A DNA stretch of 64,000 nt from positions 2,533,501-2,597,500 of the forward strand of contig CATNEN010000005.1 in assembly GCA_950097015.1 (NCBI GenBank), read 5' to 3'. The DNA is from Macrostomum hystrix (Eukaryota; Platyhelminthes; Macrostomidae). How positions within the stretch are numbered: position 1 is the stretch's first letter; each line of letters starts with the position of its first letter. The notes below the pieces were generated by a model, which was not told the DNA's origin, did not search any database, and saw only the letters and a program-made list of their open reading frames with translations. The position numbers were made by a program, and so were the translations under genes. This document shows positions 55,201 through 64,000 of this stretch, one piece after another.

Positions 55201-57434
55201 GTTAGATGAGATTATTATTGTCAGGTTAGATGGGATTATTATTGTCAGGCTAGATGGGATTATTATTGTCAGGTTAGATGCGATTCTAGATGGGATTATT
55301 ATTTTCAGGCTAGATGGGATTATTATTGTCAGGTTAGATGAGATTATTATTGTCAGGTTAGATGGGATTATTATTGTCAGGCTAGATGGGATTATTATTG
55401 TCAGGTTAGATGGGATTATTATTGTCAGACTAGATGGGATTATTATTGTCAGGCTAGATGGGATTATTATTGTCAGGTTAGATGCGATTCTAGATGGGAT
55501 TATTATTTTCAGGCTAGATGGGATTATTATTGTCAGGCTAGATGGGATTATTATTGTCAGACTAGATGGGATTATAATTGTCAGACTAGATGGGATTATT
55601 ATTGTCAGGTTAGATGGGATTATTATTGTCAGGTTAGATGGGATTATTATTGTCAGGCTAGATGGGATTATTATTGTCAGGTTAGATGCGATTCTAGATG
55701 GGATTATTATTTTCAGGCTAGATGGGATTATTATTGTCAGGCTAGATGGGATTATTATTGTCAGACTAGATGGGATTATTATTGTCAGGTTAGATGGGAT
55801 TATTATTGTCAGGCTAGATGGGATTATTATTGTCAGACTAGATGGGATTATTATTGTCAGACTAGATGGGATTATAATTGTCAGACTAGATGGGATTATT
55901 ATTGTCAGACTAGATGGGATTATTATTGTCAGCTTAGATGGGATTATTATTGTCAGGTTAGATGGGATTATTATTGTCAGGCTAGATGGGATTATTATTG
56001 TCAGGTTAGATGCGATTCTAGATGGGATTATTATTTTCAGGCTAGATGGGATTATTATTGTCAGGCTAGATAGGATTATATAGGATAAAAATGCTTCTCA
56101 TAGTATTAGTGAGTCAGATGAAGTTTTGTTCACTTAGCACTACTATCTTGTTCTATGTGGCAGATGTCCACGGACTACTCGCCAGAGGAGCAGTGCCTCC
56201 TGTTCTACGCTATGGAGGACGCGCCGGCTGGCAGTCAGTTGTACTTTATGTACGGCCAGCGCAGCAATGCCAATTTATTTTTATACGCCGGCATTGTCAT
56301 TGGATCTGGCGATAATCCGTACGATTCGGCGGACTTAAAACTCGGGATTAATCCCAAGGATCGGCTTATTGAAGCCAAGGCTAAACAGCTAAATGCGCTG
56401 GGATTAGAGAGGTGTGACCCTGAGTGCACCTTTGATAGCTGCCTAATTGTTGCCGAAGAAAGACATCAGGAGACATCTATCGCCAACATGCTAATTCAAT
56501 GACTACACAACCCGTTAAATTATTCCAACCCCATATCCCGTATCCCACATCCTAATTCCAAAATCCCTCATCCCTTCCAAAATCTCACTCACACCATCCA
56601 AAATCCCACTCATCCCATCCCCAAAATAACATTCATCCCATCCAAAATCCCACTCACCCCTTCCAAAATTCCACTCACACCATCCAAAATCCCACTCATC
56701 CCATCCCCAAAATAACATTCATCCCATCCAAAATCCCACCCACACCATCTAAAATCCCACCCACACCATCCAAAATCCCACTCACCCCATCCCACAACCC
56801 ACACCCTAATTCCATGATCCCACACACCCATCAAACAACCCACACCCTAATTCCATGATCCCACACACCCATCCCACAACCCACACCCTAATTCCATAAT
56901 CCCACACACCCATCTCCCACAACCCACACCCTAATTCCATGATCCCACACACCCATACTGCAACCCACACCCTAATTCCATGATCCCACACACCCATACT
57001 GCAACCCACACCCTAATTCCATGATCCCACACACCCATACTGCAACCCACACCCTAATTCCATGATCCCACACCCATACTGCAACCCAGATCCTAAACCC
57101 GAATTCCCGCAGAAGCCAGCAGTTTCGTCTGCCAGTTTCTGAGCCGCTAACTGCAAGCTTGTTGGCATTCGCCCGCCTGGTATGTGCCCAATCAGAACCC
57201 GAGGTCGCTCTGGCAGTGTCCACAGACTCAACTGACGATGTTGGCAAAGATTTGAATCGTCGAGCTGGCCTATTTCTAGTCAACCGGTGTCGCCTATTAA
57301 GCATGTCCACACCGACTAAGGACGTCGATGGCGCCAATGCTAGCGGGCATTGTCAGAGATTCATTACAGCCGAACGCAACAAATTTGAACGATTGGCTAA
57401 GGTGTTTCAGCAATGGACCGATCAGTTTAATTAA
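52291..57434 (+). CDS. SETD3: SETD3-type protein (actin-histidine N-methyltransferase), six exons
   Basis: Exons 52291-52327, 52410-52505, 53709-53872, 54377-54934, 56164-56411 and 57113-57434 join in phase and give about 474 residues. SETD3 methylates a histidine of actin in the cytoplasm, using S-adenosylmethionine. Visible landmarks: NEGIGLRAESDVK at the start of the SET domain, YLYFYRVLSQ and YRWAVAMVMSRNN in the inserted helical part, LVPLWDMGNHRFGQ with the NH motif, and LYFMYGQRSNANLF as the family's FYGxRSN segment. The C-terminal substrate-binding region has LPVSEPLTASLLAFARLVC. Length is shorter than the roughly 590 residues of vertebrate SETD3, mainly at the tail. AG|AAAA precedes the ATG by four bases. 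The second acceptor could instead lie at 52388, adding seven residues. A stop-ending extension after 56411 is intron read-through. Confidence 0.9.
52895..53665. repeat. 28-bp array in SETD3 intron
   Basis: About 27 units containing ATTAAATCCCACATTTCCAG followed by ATTCTGAC or ATTCAGAC. It ends 40 bp before the acceptor at 53708. Its complement includes TGTGGGATTT, also a word of the 36.8-kb array. Confidence 0.93.
53961..54145 (-). mobile_element. SINE family A 3' fragment in SETD3 intron
   Basis: On the plus strand GGGCAATGGCGAATCATTTG, CACTAGACCCGCAGCCAGCG and ATTTCGCTGACTCCTGAGT match the 3' part of the element at 22090-22438. A duplicated GTTAATTGCACGA marks its inner end. The tRNA head is missing. 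Confidence 0.75.
55085..56080. repeat. 24-bp array in SETD3 intron
   Basis: About 40 units containing GGGATTATTATTGTCAGGCT followed by AGAT. A marker GATGCGATTCTAGATGGG followed by ATTTTCAGG recurs at about 55278, 55488, 55688 and 56008, so the array also has a higher-order period. The resulting 325-codon frame is an artefact. Confidence 0.94.
56515..57085. repeat. Two adjoining arrays in SETD3 intron
   Basis: Left part (56515-56790): CATCCAAAATCCCACTCA units of 18-28 bp. Right part (56790-57085): about 45-bp units with CCCACACCCTAATTCCATGA and CCCACACACCCAT. Both are C/A-rich on the plus strand. The last unit ends about 30 bp before the acceptor at 57112. Confidence 0.9.
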
Positions 57435-57790
57435 TTTAGCTTTTTGAATTATATCGATTGATCTGTAATTGTTTAATTGAAATCTAAGATTTTGGTATGA
57501 GTATAAAGACTATAAACAGTCTTCCATCAATTTCTTTATTGGGTTAAACACCACCACTCTACTGATGTTTCTTAAGAGAAAAAAACCAAAAGCAAATTCA
57601 CTGCCATAGTTGTACCATTCGTTTTTTACGTGTAATATTTTTGCATGTGTCAATTTTCTCATTTTGCCTTTTTCTACAAGTTGTTTTTTGCACTAGTTAA
57701 ATGTACACTGAAAACTGATTAGAATAATTCTGAGCGATATTCAGAGCTGCTAAGGCCAGTTTTTTTTTCATTTTCTATGCTTTTATTAGA
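57435..57790. other. 3' flank of SETD3
   Basis: AT-rich, presumably the 3' UTR and beyond. No canonical AATAAA was found close to the stop codon. Confidence 0.4.
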
Positions 57791-60655
57791 ATTCTGTTGA
57801 TCTGAAAATAGAAGCTAATTCCCTGAAGCTACCATCTCTAATCATGAAGCTAATTCCCTGAAGCTACCATATCTAATCATGAAGCTAATTCCCTGAAGCT
57901 ACCATCTCTAATCATGAAGCTAATTCCCTGAAGCTACCATATCTAATCATGAAGCTAATTCCCTGAAGCTACCATCTCTAATCATGAAGCTAATTCCCTG
58001 AAGCTACCATATCTAATCATGAAGCTAATTCCCTAAAGCTACCATCTCTAATCATGAAGCTAATTCCCTGAAGCTACCATCTCTAATCATGAAGCTAATT
58101 CCCTGAAGCTACCATATCTAATCATGAAGCTAATTCCCTGAAGCTACCATCTCTAATCATGAAGCTAATTCCCTGAAGCTACCATCTCTAATCATGAAGC
58201 TAATTACCTGAAGCTACCATATCTAATCATGAAGCTAATTCACTGAAGCTACCATATCTAATCATGAAGCTAATTCCCTGAAGCTACCATATCTAATCAT
58301 GAAGCTAATTCCCTGAAGCTACCATCTCTAATCATGAAGATAATTCCCTGAAGCTACCATCTCTAATCATGAAGCTAATTCCCTGAAGCTACCATCTCTA
58401 ATCATGAAGCTAATTCCCTGAAGCTACCATATCTAATCATGAAGCTAATTCCCTGAAGCTACCATCTCTAATCATGAAGCTAATTCCCTGAAGCTACCAT
58501 CTCTAATCATGAAGTTAATTCCCTAAAGCTACCATCTCTAATCATGAAGCTAATTCCCTAAAGCTACCATCTCTAATCATGAAGCTAATTCCCTGAAGCT
58601 ACCATATCTAATCATGAAGCTAATTCCCTGAAGCTACCATCTCTAATCATGAAGCTAATTCCCTAAAGCTACCATCTCTAATCATGAAGCTAATTCCCTA
58701 AAGCTACCATCTCTAATCATGAAGCTAATTCCCTGAAGCTACCATCTCTAATCATGAAGCTAATTCCCTGAAGCTACCATCTCTAATCATGAAGCTAATT
58801 CCCTGAAGCTACCATATCTAATCATGAAGCTAATTCCCTAAAGCTACCATCTCTAATCATGAAGCTAATTCCCTGAAGCTACCATCTCTAATCATGAAGC
58901 TAATTCCCTGAAGCTACCATCTCTAATCATGAAGCTAATTCCCTGAAGCTACCATCTCTAATCATGAAGCTAATTCCCTGAAGCTACCATCTCTAATCAT
59001 GAAGCTAATTCCCTGAAGCTACCATCTCTAATCATGAAGCTAATTCCCTAAAGCTACCATCTCTAATCATGAAGCTAATTCCCTAAAGCTACCATCTCTA
59101 ATCATGAAGCTAATTCCCTGAAGCTACCATCTCTAATCATGAAGCTAATTCCCTGAAGCTACCATCTCTAATCATGAAGCTAATTCCCTGAAGCTACCAT
59201 CTCTAATCATGAAGCTAATTCCCTGAAGCTACCATCTCTAATCATGAAGCTAATTCCCTGAAGCTACCATCTCTAATCATGAAGCTAATTCCCTGAAGCT
59301 ACCATCTCTAATCATGAAGCTAATTCCCTGAAGCTACCATATCTAATCATGAAGCTAATTCCCTGAAGCTACCATCTCTAATCATGAAGCTAATTCCCTG
59401 AAGCTACCATATCTAATCATGAAGCTAATTCCCTGAAGCTACCATCTCTAATCATGAAGCTAATTCCCTGAAGCTACCATCTCTAATCATGAAGCTAATT
59501 CCCTGAAGCTACCATCTCTAATCATGAAGCTAATTCCCTGAAGCTACCATATCTAATCATGAAGCTAATTCCCTGAAGCTACCATCTCTAATCATGAAGC
59601 TAATTCCCTGAAGCTACCATCTCTAATCATGAAGCTAATTCCCTGAAGCTACCATCTCTAATCATGAAGCTAATTCCCTGAAGCTACCATCTCTAATCAT
59701 GAAGCTAATTCCCTAAAGCTACCATCTCTAATCATGAAGCTAATTCCCTAAAGCTACCATCTCTAATCATGAAGCTAATTCCCTGAAGCTACCATCTCTA
59801 ATCATGAAGATAATTCCCTGAAGCTACCATCTCTAATCATGAAGCTAATTCCCTGAAGCTACCATCTCTAATCATGAAGCTAATTCCCTGAAGCTACCAT
59901 ATCTAATCATGAAGCTAATTCCCTGAAGCTACCATCTCTAATCATGAAGCTAATTCCCTGAAGCTACCATCTCTAATCATGAAGTTAATTCCCTAAAGCT
60001 ACCATCTCTAATCATGAAGCTAATTCCCTAAAGCTACCATCTCTAATCATGAAGCTAATTCCCTAAAGCTACCATCTCTAATCATGAAGCTAATTCCCTG
60101 AAGCTACCATCTCTAATCATGAAGCTAATTCCCTGAAGCTACCATCTCTAATCATGAAGCTAATTCCCTGAAGCTACCATCTCTAATCATGAAGCTAATT
60201 CCCTGAAGCTACCATCTCTAATCATGAAGCTAATTCCCTGAAGCTACCATCTCTAATCATGAAGCTAATTCCCTAAAGCTACCATCTCTAATCATGAAGC
60301 TAATTCCCTAAAGCTACCATCTCTAATCATGAAGCTAATTCCCTGAAGCTACCATCTCTAATCATGAAGCTAATTCCCTGAAGCTACCATCTCTAATCAT
60401 GAAGCTAATTCCCTGAAGCTACCATCTCTAATCATGAAGCTAATTCCCTGAAGCTACCATCTCTAATCATGAAGCTAATTCCCTGAAGCTACCATCTCTA
60501 ATCATGAAGCTAATTCCCTGAAGCTACCATCTCTAATCATGAAGCTAATTCCCTGAAGCTACCATCTCTAATCATGAAGCTAATTCCCTGAAGCTGCCAT
60601 CTCTAATCATGAAGCTAATTCCCTGAAGCTACCATCTCTAATCATGAAGCTTAAT
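57791..60655. repeat. 2.9-kb array of 35-bp units
   Basis: About 82 units containing GAAGCTAATTCCCTGAAGCT followed by ACCATCTCTAATCAT. Differences are few (CCATATC, CCCTAAAG, GAAGATAA, GAAGTTAA). The marker order GAAGATAA...GAAGTTAA...CCCTAAAG appears at 58337-58560 and again at 59806-60060, an offset of about 1470 bp, so a large block was duplicated recently. Confidence 0.96.
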
Positions 60656-60809
60656 ACCCATAAAAACAAAGGTAGCACCGTTTAATTATCAAAGCACTCA
60701 CCTGACAGAAAAAAAGTTGTAAACCCTAATAATTTTCAGCTATTTTCGCATCACTGTGACCGGCCGTATCGGAACATATTATCCCTAAAGCACACGTACT
60801 AATTTGAGC

Positions 60810-62607
60810 ATGGGTCGCAATAGCCGTCGCACTGCCGACTCATCGTCGCCATCCAAGTCGCGGTCGACTTCGCCGACAAGGCGTCGATCGGCCACTCCGC
60901 CCCAGTCGGGTTCCTACTCTAAGCGTCGTTCGCTGTCTCGCTCTCGTTCGCGCTCTCCGCCTAGACGAAACGGCAACTATTCGTCCGGCCCCAATGCTGG
61001 CGGCGAACAGTTCCGCCTCCACATTGGCGAATTGGGAAATGATCCGGATAAGGCCGAAATCGAGCGTGCTTTTTCGCGTTTCGGCCATCCAACTGAAGTC
61101 TGGGTGGCCAGGGCGCCTCCGTGCTTCGCGTTTGTCGTTTATAGTAAGGATTAGTGATTCATGTTAGTGACCGTGACCTTGTCTCGGGGCAATCATCTTT
61201 AAGATCACATTGTGACAGTGTCTTGTGGCTACCATCACATTCAGGATCACATTGTGACAGTGTCTTGTGGCTACCATCACATTCAGGATCACATTGTGAC
61301 AGTGTCTTGTGGCTACCATCACATTCAGGATCACATTGTGACAGTGTCTTGTGGCTACCATCACATTCAGGATCACATTGTGACAGTGTCTTGTGGCTAC
61401 CATCACATATAGGATCACATTGTGACAATGTCTTGTGGCTACCGTCACATTCAGGATCACATTGTGACAGTGTCTTGTGGCTACCATCACATTCAGGATC
61501 ACATTGTGACAATGTCTTGTGGCTACCGTCACATTCAGGATCACATTGTGACCGTCATAATCTTCAGGATCACATCGTGACCGTCATAATCTTCAGGATC
61601 ACATTGTGACCGTCATAATCTCCATAATGATGCTGTGACCGTCATAATCTTCAGGATCAAATTGTGACCGTCATAATCTCCTGGATCACATCGTGACCGT
61701 CATAATATCTCCAGAATGACATTGTGGCCGTCATTATCTCTAGGATCACATTGTGACCGACATTATCTCCAGGAACTCATTGTGACAGTCATAATCTCCA
61801 GGAACACGTCGCGACCGTCATTATCTTCAGAATCATGCATTCTACTCATGGCACTTGGATCTATCTCCAGGATCATGAATTTGTCTCGTGGCATATGAAT
61901 CTATTTAAAACTGACCGGCATTATCTTCATTATGACGTTGTGACAGCGTCTTGTGACTACCATCATATCTAAGATCACATCGTGACAGCGTCTTGTGACT
62001 ACCATCATATCTAAGATCACATCGTGACAGCCTCTTGTGACTACCATCATATCTAAGATCACATCGTGACAGCCTCTTGTGACTACCATCATATCTAAGA
62101 CCACATTGTGACAGCGTATAGTACCTACAATCAAGTCCCTTTGTTCTATTATGTTTCTATTGGCGTACCGATTCCAAACCGGAGACTAATTATCTGATTC
62201 TCATCCTAGGCGAAAGACGCCAAGCGGAGCGCGCCATAGAAGCTATGGACGGCAAGGCGCTGGGCGATTCAGACAGAATTCGCGTCACTTGGGCCAAGCC
62301 CAGAGTCGGCGGCGGTAGTGGCGGCGGCGGCGGCGGCGGAGGAGGCGGAAGAGGCGGCGGCGGCGGCGAAAGAAGAGATCCTTATAATCCCAATCTTCGC
62401 TGCTACCAATGCGGCGACCTTGGCCATTTCAGCCGCGAGTGCACCGCGACTGGCTCGGCTGCTTCTAGGCGCAACGATTATAACAGCCGCGGACGCGATC
62501 GGGACCGCGAAAGGCCCAGCGGAGATTGGAACCGAGGCGGCAAGGACCGCGATAGGAGATTTCCCAGGTTAGATTTTCGCTTCGTTGAGTTATCGATTGT
62601 TTATTGA
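60810..62607 (+). CDS. SR-type splicing factor: RS region, RRM and CCHC zinc knuckle; 3' end unresolved
   Basis: Exon 60810-61143 (donor A|GTAAGG) and an exon from 62210 join as A+GC. Residues 1-66 are an Arg/Ser-rich region (KRRSLSRSRSRSPPRR). An RRM spans about 68-142, with LHIGEL as RNP2, CFAFVVYS as the RNP1 strand and RIRVTWAKP as the last strand. A Gly run covers 145-164. A zinc knuckle CYQCGDLGHFSREC lies at 176-189, followed by an Arg/Asp/Gly-rich tail. RRM plus CCHC is the layout of SRSF7-type factors, which bind pre-mRNA and guide splice-site choice; here an RS-like region precedes the RRM. After RRFP the frame either runs to a stop at 62607 or leaves by the donor CCCAG|GTTAGA at 62568 to an exon beyond. 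The acceptor TAATAATTTTCAG near 60738 suggests a 5' UTR intron or trans-splicing. Confidence 0.86.
61195..62115. repeat. Three related arrays (42, 29 and 40 bp) in the SR-gene intron
   Basis: 61195-61560: 42-bp units with AGGATCACATTGTGACAGTG and TCTTGTGGCTACCATCAC. 61545-61840: about 29-bp units with CGTCATAATCTTCAGGATCA. 61930-62115: about 40-bp units with TCTTGTGACTACCATCATAT. All share GATCACAT.GTGAC, so they descend from one sequence. Six-frame openness comes from the period of 42. Confidence 0.92.
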
Positions 62608-63410
62608 TTGATGATTGACTGCTTGGTTGATTCAATCATTATTGATTGACTCACTGATATGCAGATCGATTGATCTTTTGATTCTTGATGATTGCTTGTT
62701 TGATTGCTGATTCATTGTTGATTGATTAATCGTCTGATTGTTGATAAATTAGTTGGTTGATTGTTGATTGATTGATCAATTAGTTGGTTGATTGTTGATT
62801 GATTGATCAATTAGTTGGTTGATTGTTGATCGATTGATCAATTAGTTGGTTGATTGTTGATCGATTGATCGTCTGCGTGTTGATAAATTAGTTGGTTGAT
62901 AGTTTAATGATTGATCGTCTGATTGTTGATAAATTTGTTGGTTGATTGTTGATTGATTGATCGTCTGATTATTCATAAATTTGTTGGTTGATAGTTTAAT
63001 GATTAATCGTCTGATTGTTGATAAATTAGTTGGTTGATTGTTGATTGATTGATCAATTAGTTGGTTGATTGTTGATTGATTGATCGTCTGATTATTCATA
63101 AATTTGTTGGTTGATTGTTGATCGATTGATCGTCTGCGTGTTGATAAATTAGTTGGTTGATAGTTTTATGATTGATCGTCTGATTGTTAATAAATTTGTT
63201 GGTTGATTGTTGATTGATTGATCGTCTGATTATTCATAAATTAGTTGGTTGATTGTTGATTGATTGATCGTCCGATTGTTGATAAATTAGTTGGTTGATT
63301 GTTGATTGATTGATCGTCCGATTGTTGATAAATTAGTTTGTTGATTGATGATTGATGTCTGATTGTTGATAAATTTGTTGGTTGATTGTTGATTGATTGA
63401 TCGGCAGACT
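62608..63410. repeat. Array of TTGGTTGATTGTTGATTGAT words
   Basis: Mixed units of 28-36 bp made of TTAGTTGGTTGATTGTTGAT, GATTGATCGTCTGATTG and TTGATAAATT. Probably intronic if the SR gene continues downstream. Confidence 0.9.
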
Positions 63411-63503
63411 CGTTACATGATACCTCCTTATAAGACATGTTTGATGTAAATGTTCCAATGAAATTAGTTATTGTTATTCGGATCTATTTTTCCTTTTTTA
63501 TCG

Positions 63504-63655
63504 TTAAAAATCTCTTTCCAGTAAAAAAGCTTCTACTTTATTGTTTCTCTCCTTTTTTGTCAACGAAATAATGTCGTCTAGCTGCTGGTCGCACTCAGAT
63601 TTGGTTGGATCGTGTGAGATTTTGGCAATGGTGCAATCAGGAATCGTTAGTTGAA
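63504..63655 (-). CDS. Possible terminal exon of an unidentified gene (minus strand)
   Basis: The acceptor CCATTATTTTCAG on the minus strand precedes 49 codons from QLTIPDCTIAKISHD through KKERNNKVEAFLLERDF to a stop. The composition looks protein-like, with a charged helical C-terminus. Upstream in the same strand I found no exon with a clear in-phase donor before the window ends. Plus-strand frames across 63666-63836 also look protein-like, so the strand is not settled. Confidence 0.35.
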
Positions 63656-64000
63656 CTGAAAATAATGGAAACTGGACCTGAACTCGGATTGGACTGTAAA
63701 TGGATTGGAAATTCAACGCATTTCGTCCTGTGATTTATCGGTCTGTCATCCATTGCCGACTAGCATCACTCAGGTTGTCTGTGAATGCGTTGCCAAGAAC
63801 AACAAGTTGTGGATTCTGCCTTTCCCCTTAACTGTTTGTTAGCCGCATAAACAATTAGTGTACTGTAGCAGCAGCAAAGGCGTCAACAATGTCCTGGATT
63901 GGTTTTTATTGTTTTATCAACTTTCACAAGCTTAAACAACTATATTGAGCATTTGGTAACAAGTTGGACGGTTTGTGCAGTAAATGCGTTCACCAACGAT
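63656..64000. other. Unresolved right edge
   Basis: Unique sequence. A plus-strand frame from 63666 (WKLDLNSDWTVNGLEIQR onward) stays open to a TAG near 63840, and a minus-strand frame across the same bases is open apart from one TAA. No assignment is made. Confidence 0.3.

Noticed and set aside
55106-56083. 325-residue DGIIIVRL repeat protein
   Set aside because: Lies wholly in a SETD3 intron and is only the 24-bp array read in one phase.
56412-56502. SETD3 ending at a TGA near 56502
   Set aside because: Splicing at AG|GTGTGA to 57113 restores a frame with clear SETD3 C-terminal similarity (LPVSEPLTASLLAF).
61159-61609. Cys-rich repeat peptides on both strands
   Set aside because: A 42-bp period keeps several frames open on both strands; the region is an intron of the SR gene.

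Overview
The window is nuclear DNA of an animal. Its genes are split by GT-AG introns and belong to animal families: a T-box transcription factor, an SLC24/NCKX cation exchanger, a SETD3-type methyltransferase and an SR splicing factor. tRNA-derived SINEs, a fold-back MITE and two hammerhead ribozymes in a tRNA-like repeat resemble what is known from flatworms and other spiralians. Several start codons lie just after an AG acceptor, as in SL trans-splicing lineages. A spiralian, possibly a free-living flatworm, is my inference; species cannot be fixed from sequence alone.

Layout: 199-5511 (+) T-box gene, 5' end outside the window; 5640-13500 non-coding, mostly minisatellite arrays; 13794-16220 (-) a small secreted cysteine-containing protein with an upstream TATA box and a non-coding first exon; 16550-25000 arrays, the largest a 4.3 kb array of 8-bp words; 25611-32403 (+) a four-exon gene for a 622-residue protein with a weak ankyrin-like segment, with the ribozymes in its first intron; 33036-38290 arrays around one orphan exon; 39210-47801 (-) NCKX exchanger in five exons, with SINEs and a MITE in its introns; 48867-52286 intergenic; 52291-57434 (+) SETD3 in six exons; 57790-60655 a 35-bp array; 60810 onward (+) an SR protein with RS domain, RRM and zinc knuckle, 3' end unresolved; 63504-63655 (-) a possible terminal exon of another gene.

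The dominant feature is the load of tandem arrays. Almost every intron and intergenic gap holds its own array, uniform inside and different from its neighbours, most with periods of 15-35 bp. Different arrays nevertheless share short words. The 12-mer ACCTGTTAGACA or its complement occurs in four arrays with different spacers, and its inner 10-mer in a fifth. Nearly all long open frames are artefacts of stop-free repeats. The real genes were rebuilt by joining exons in phase across these arrays. The genes have no obvious common pathway.
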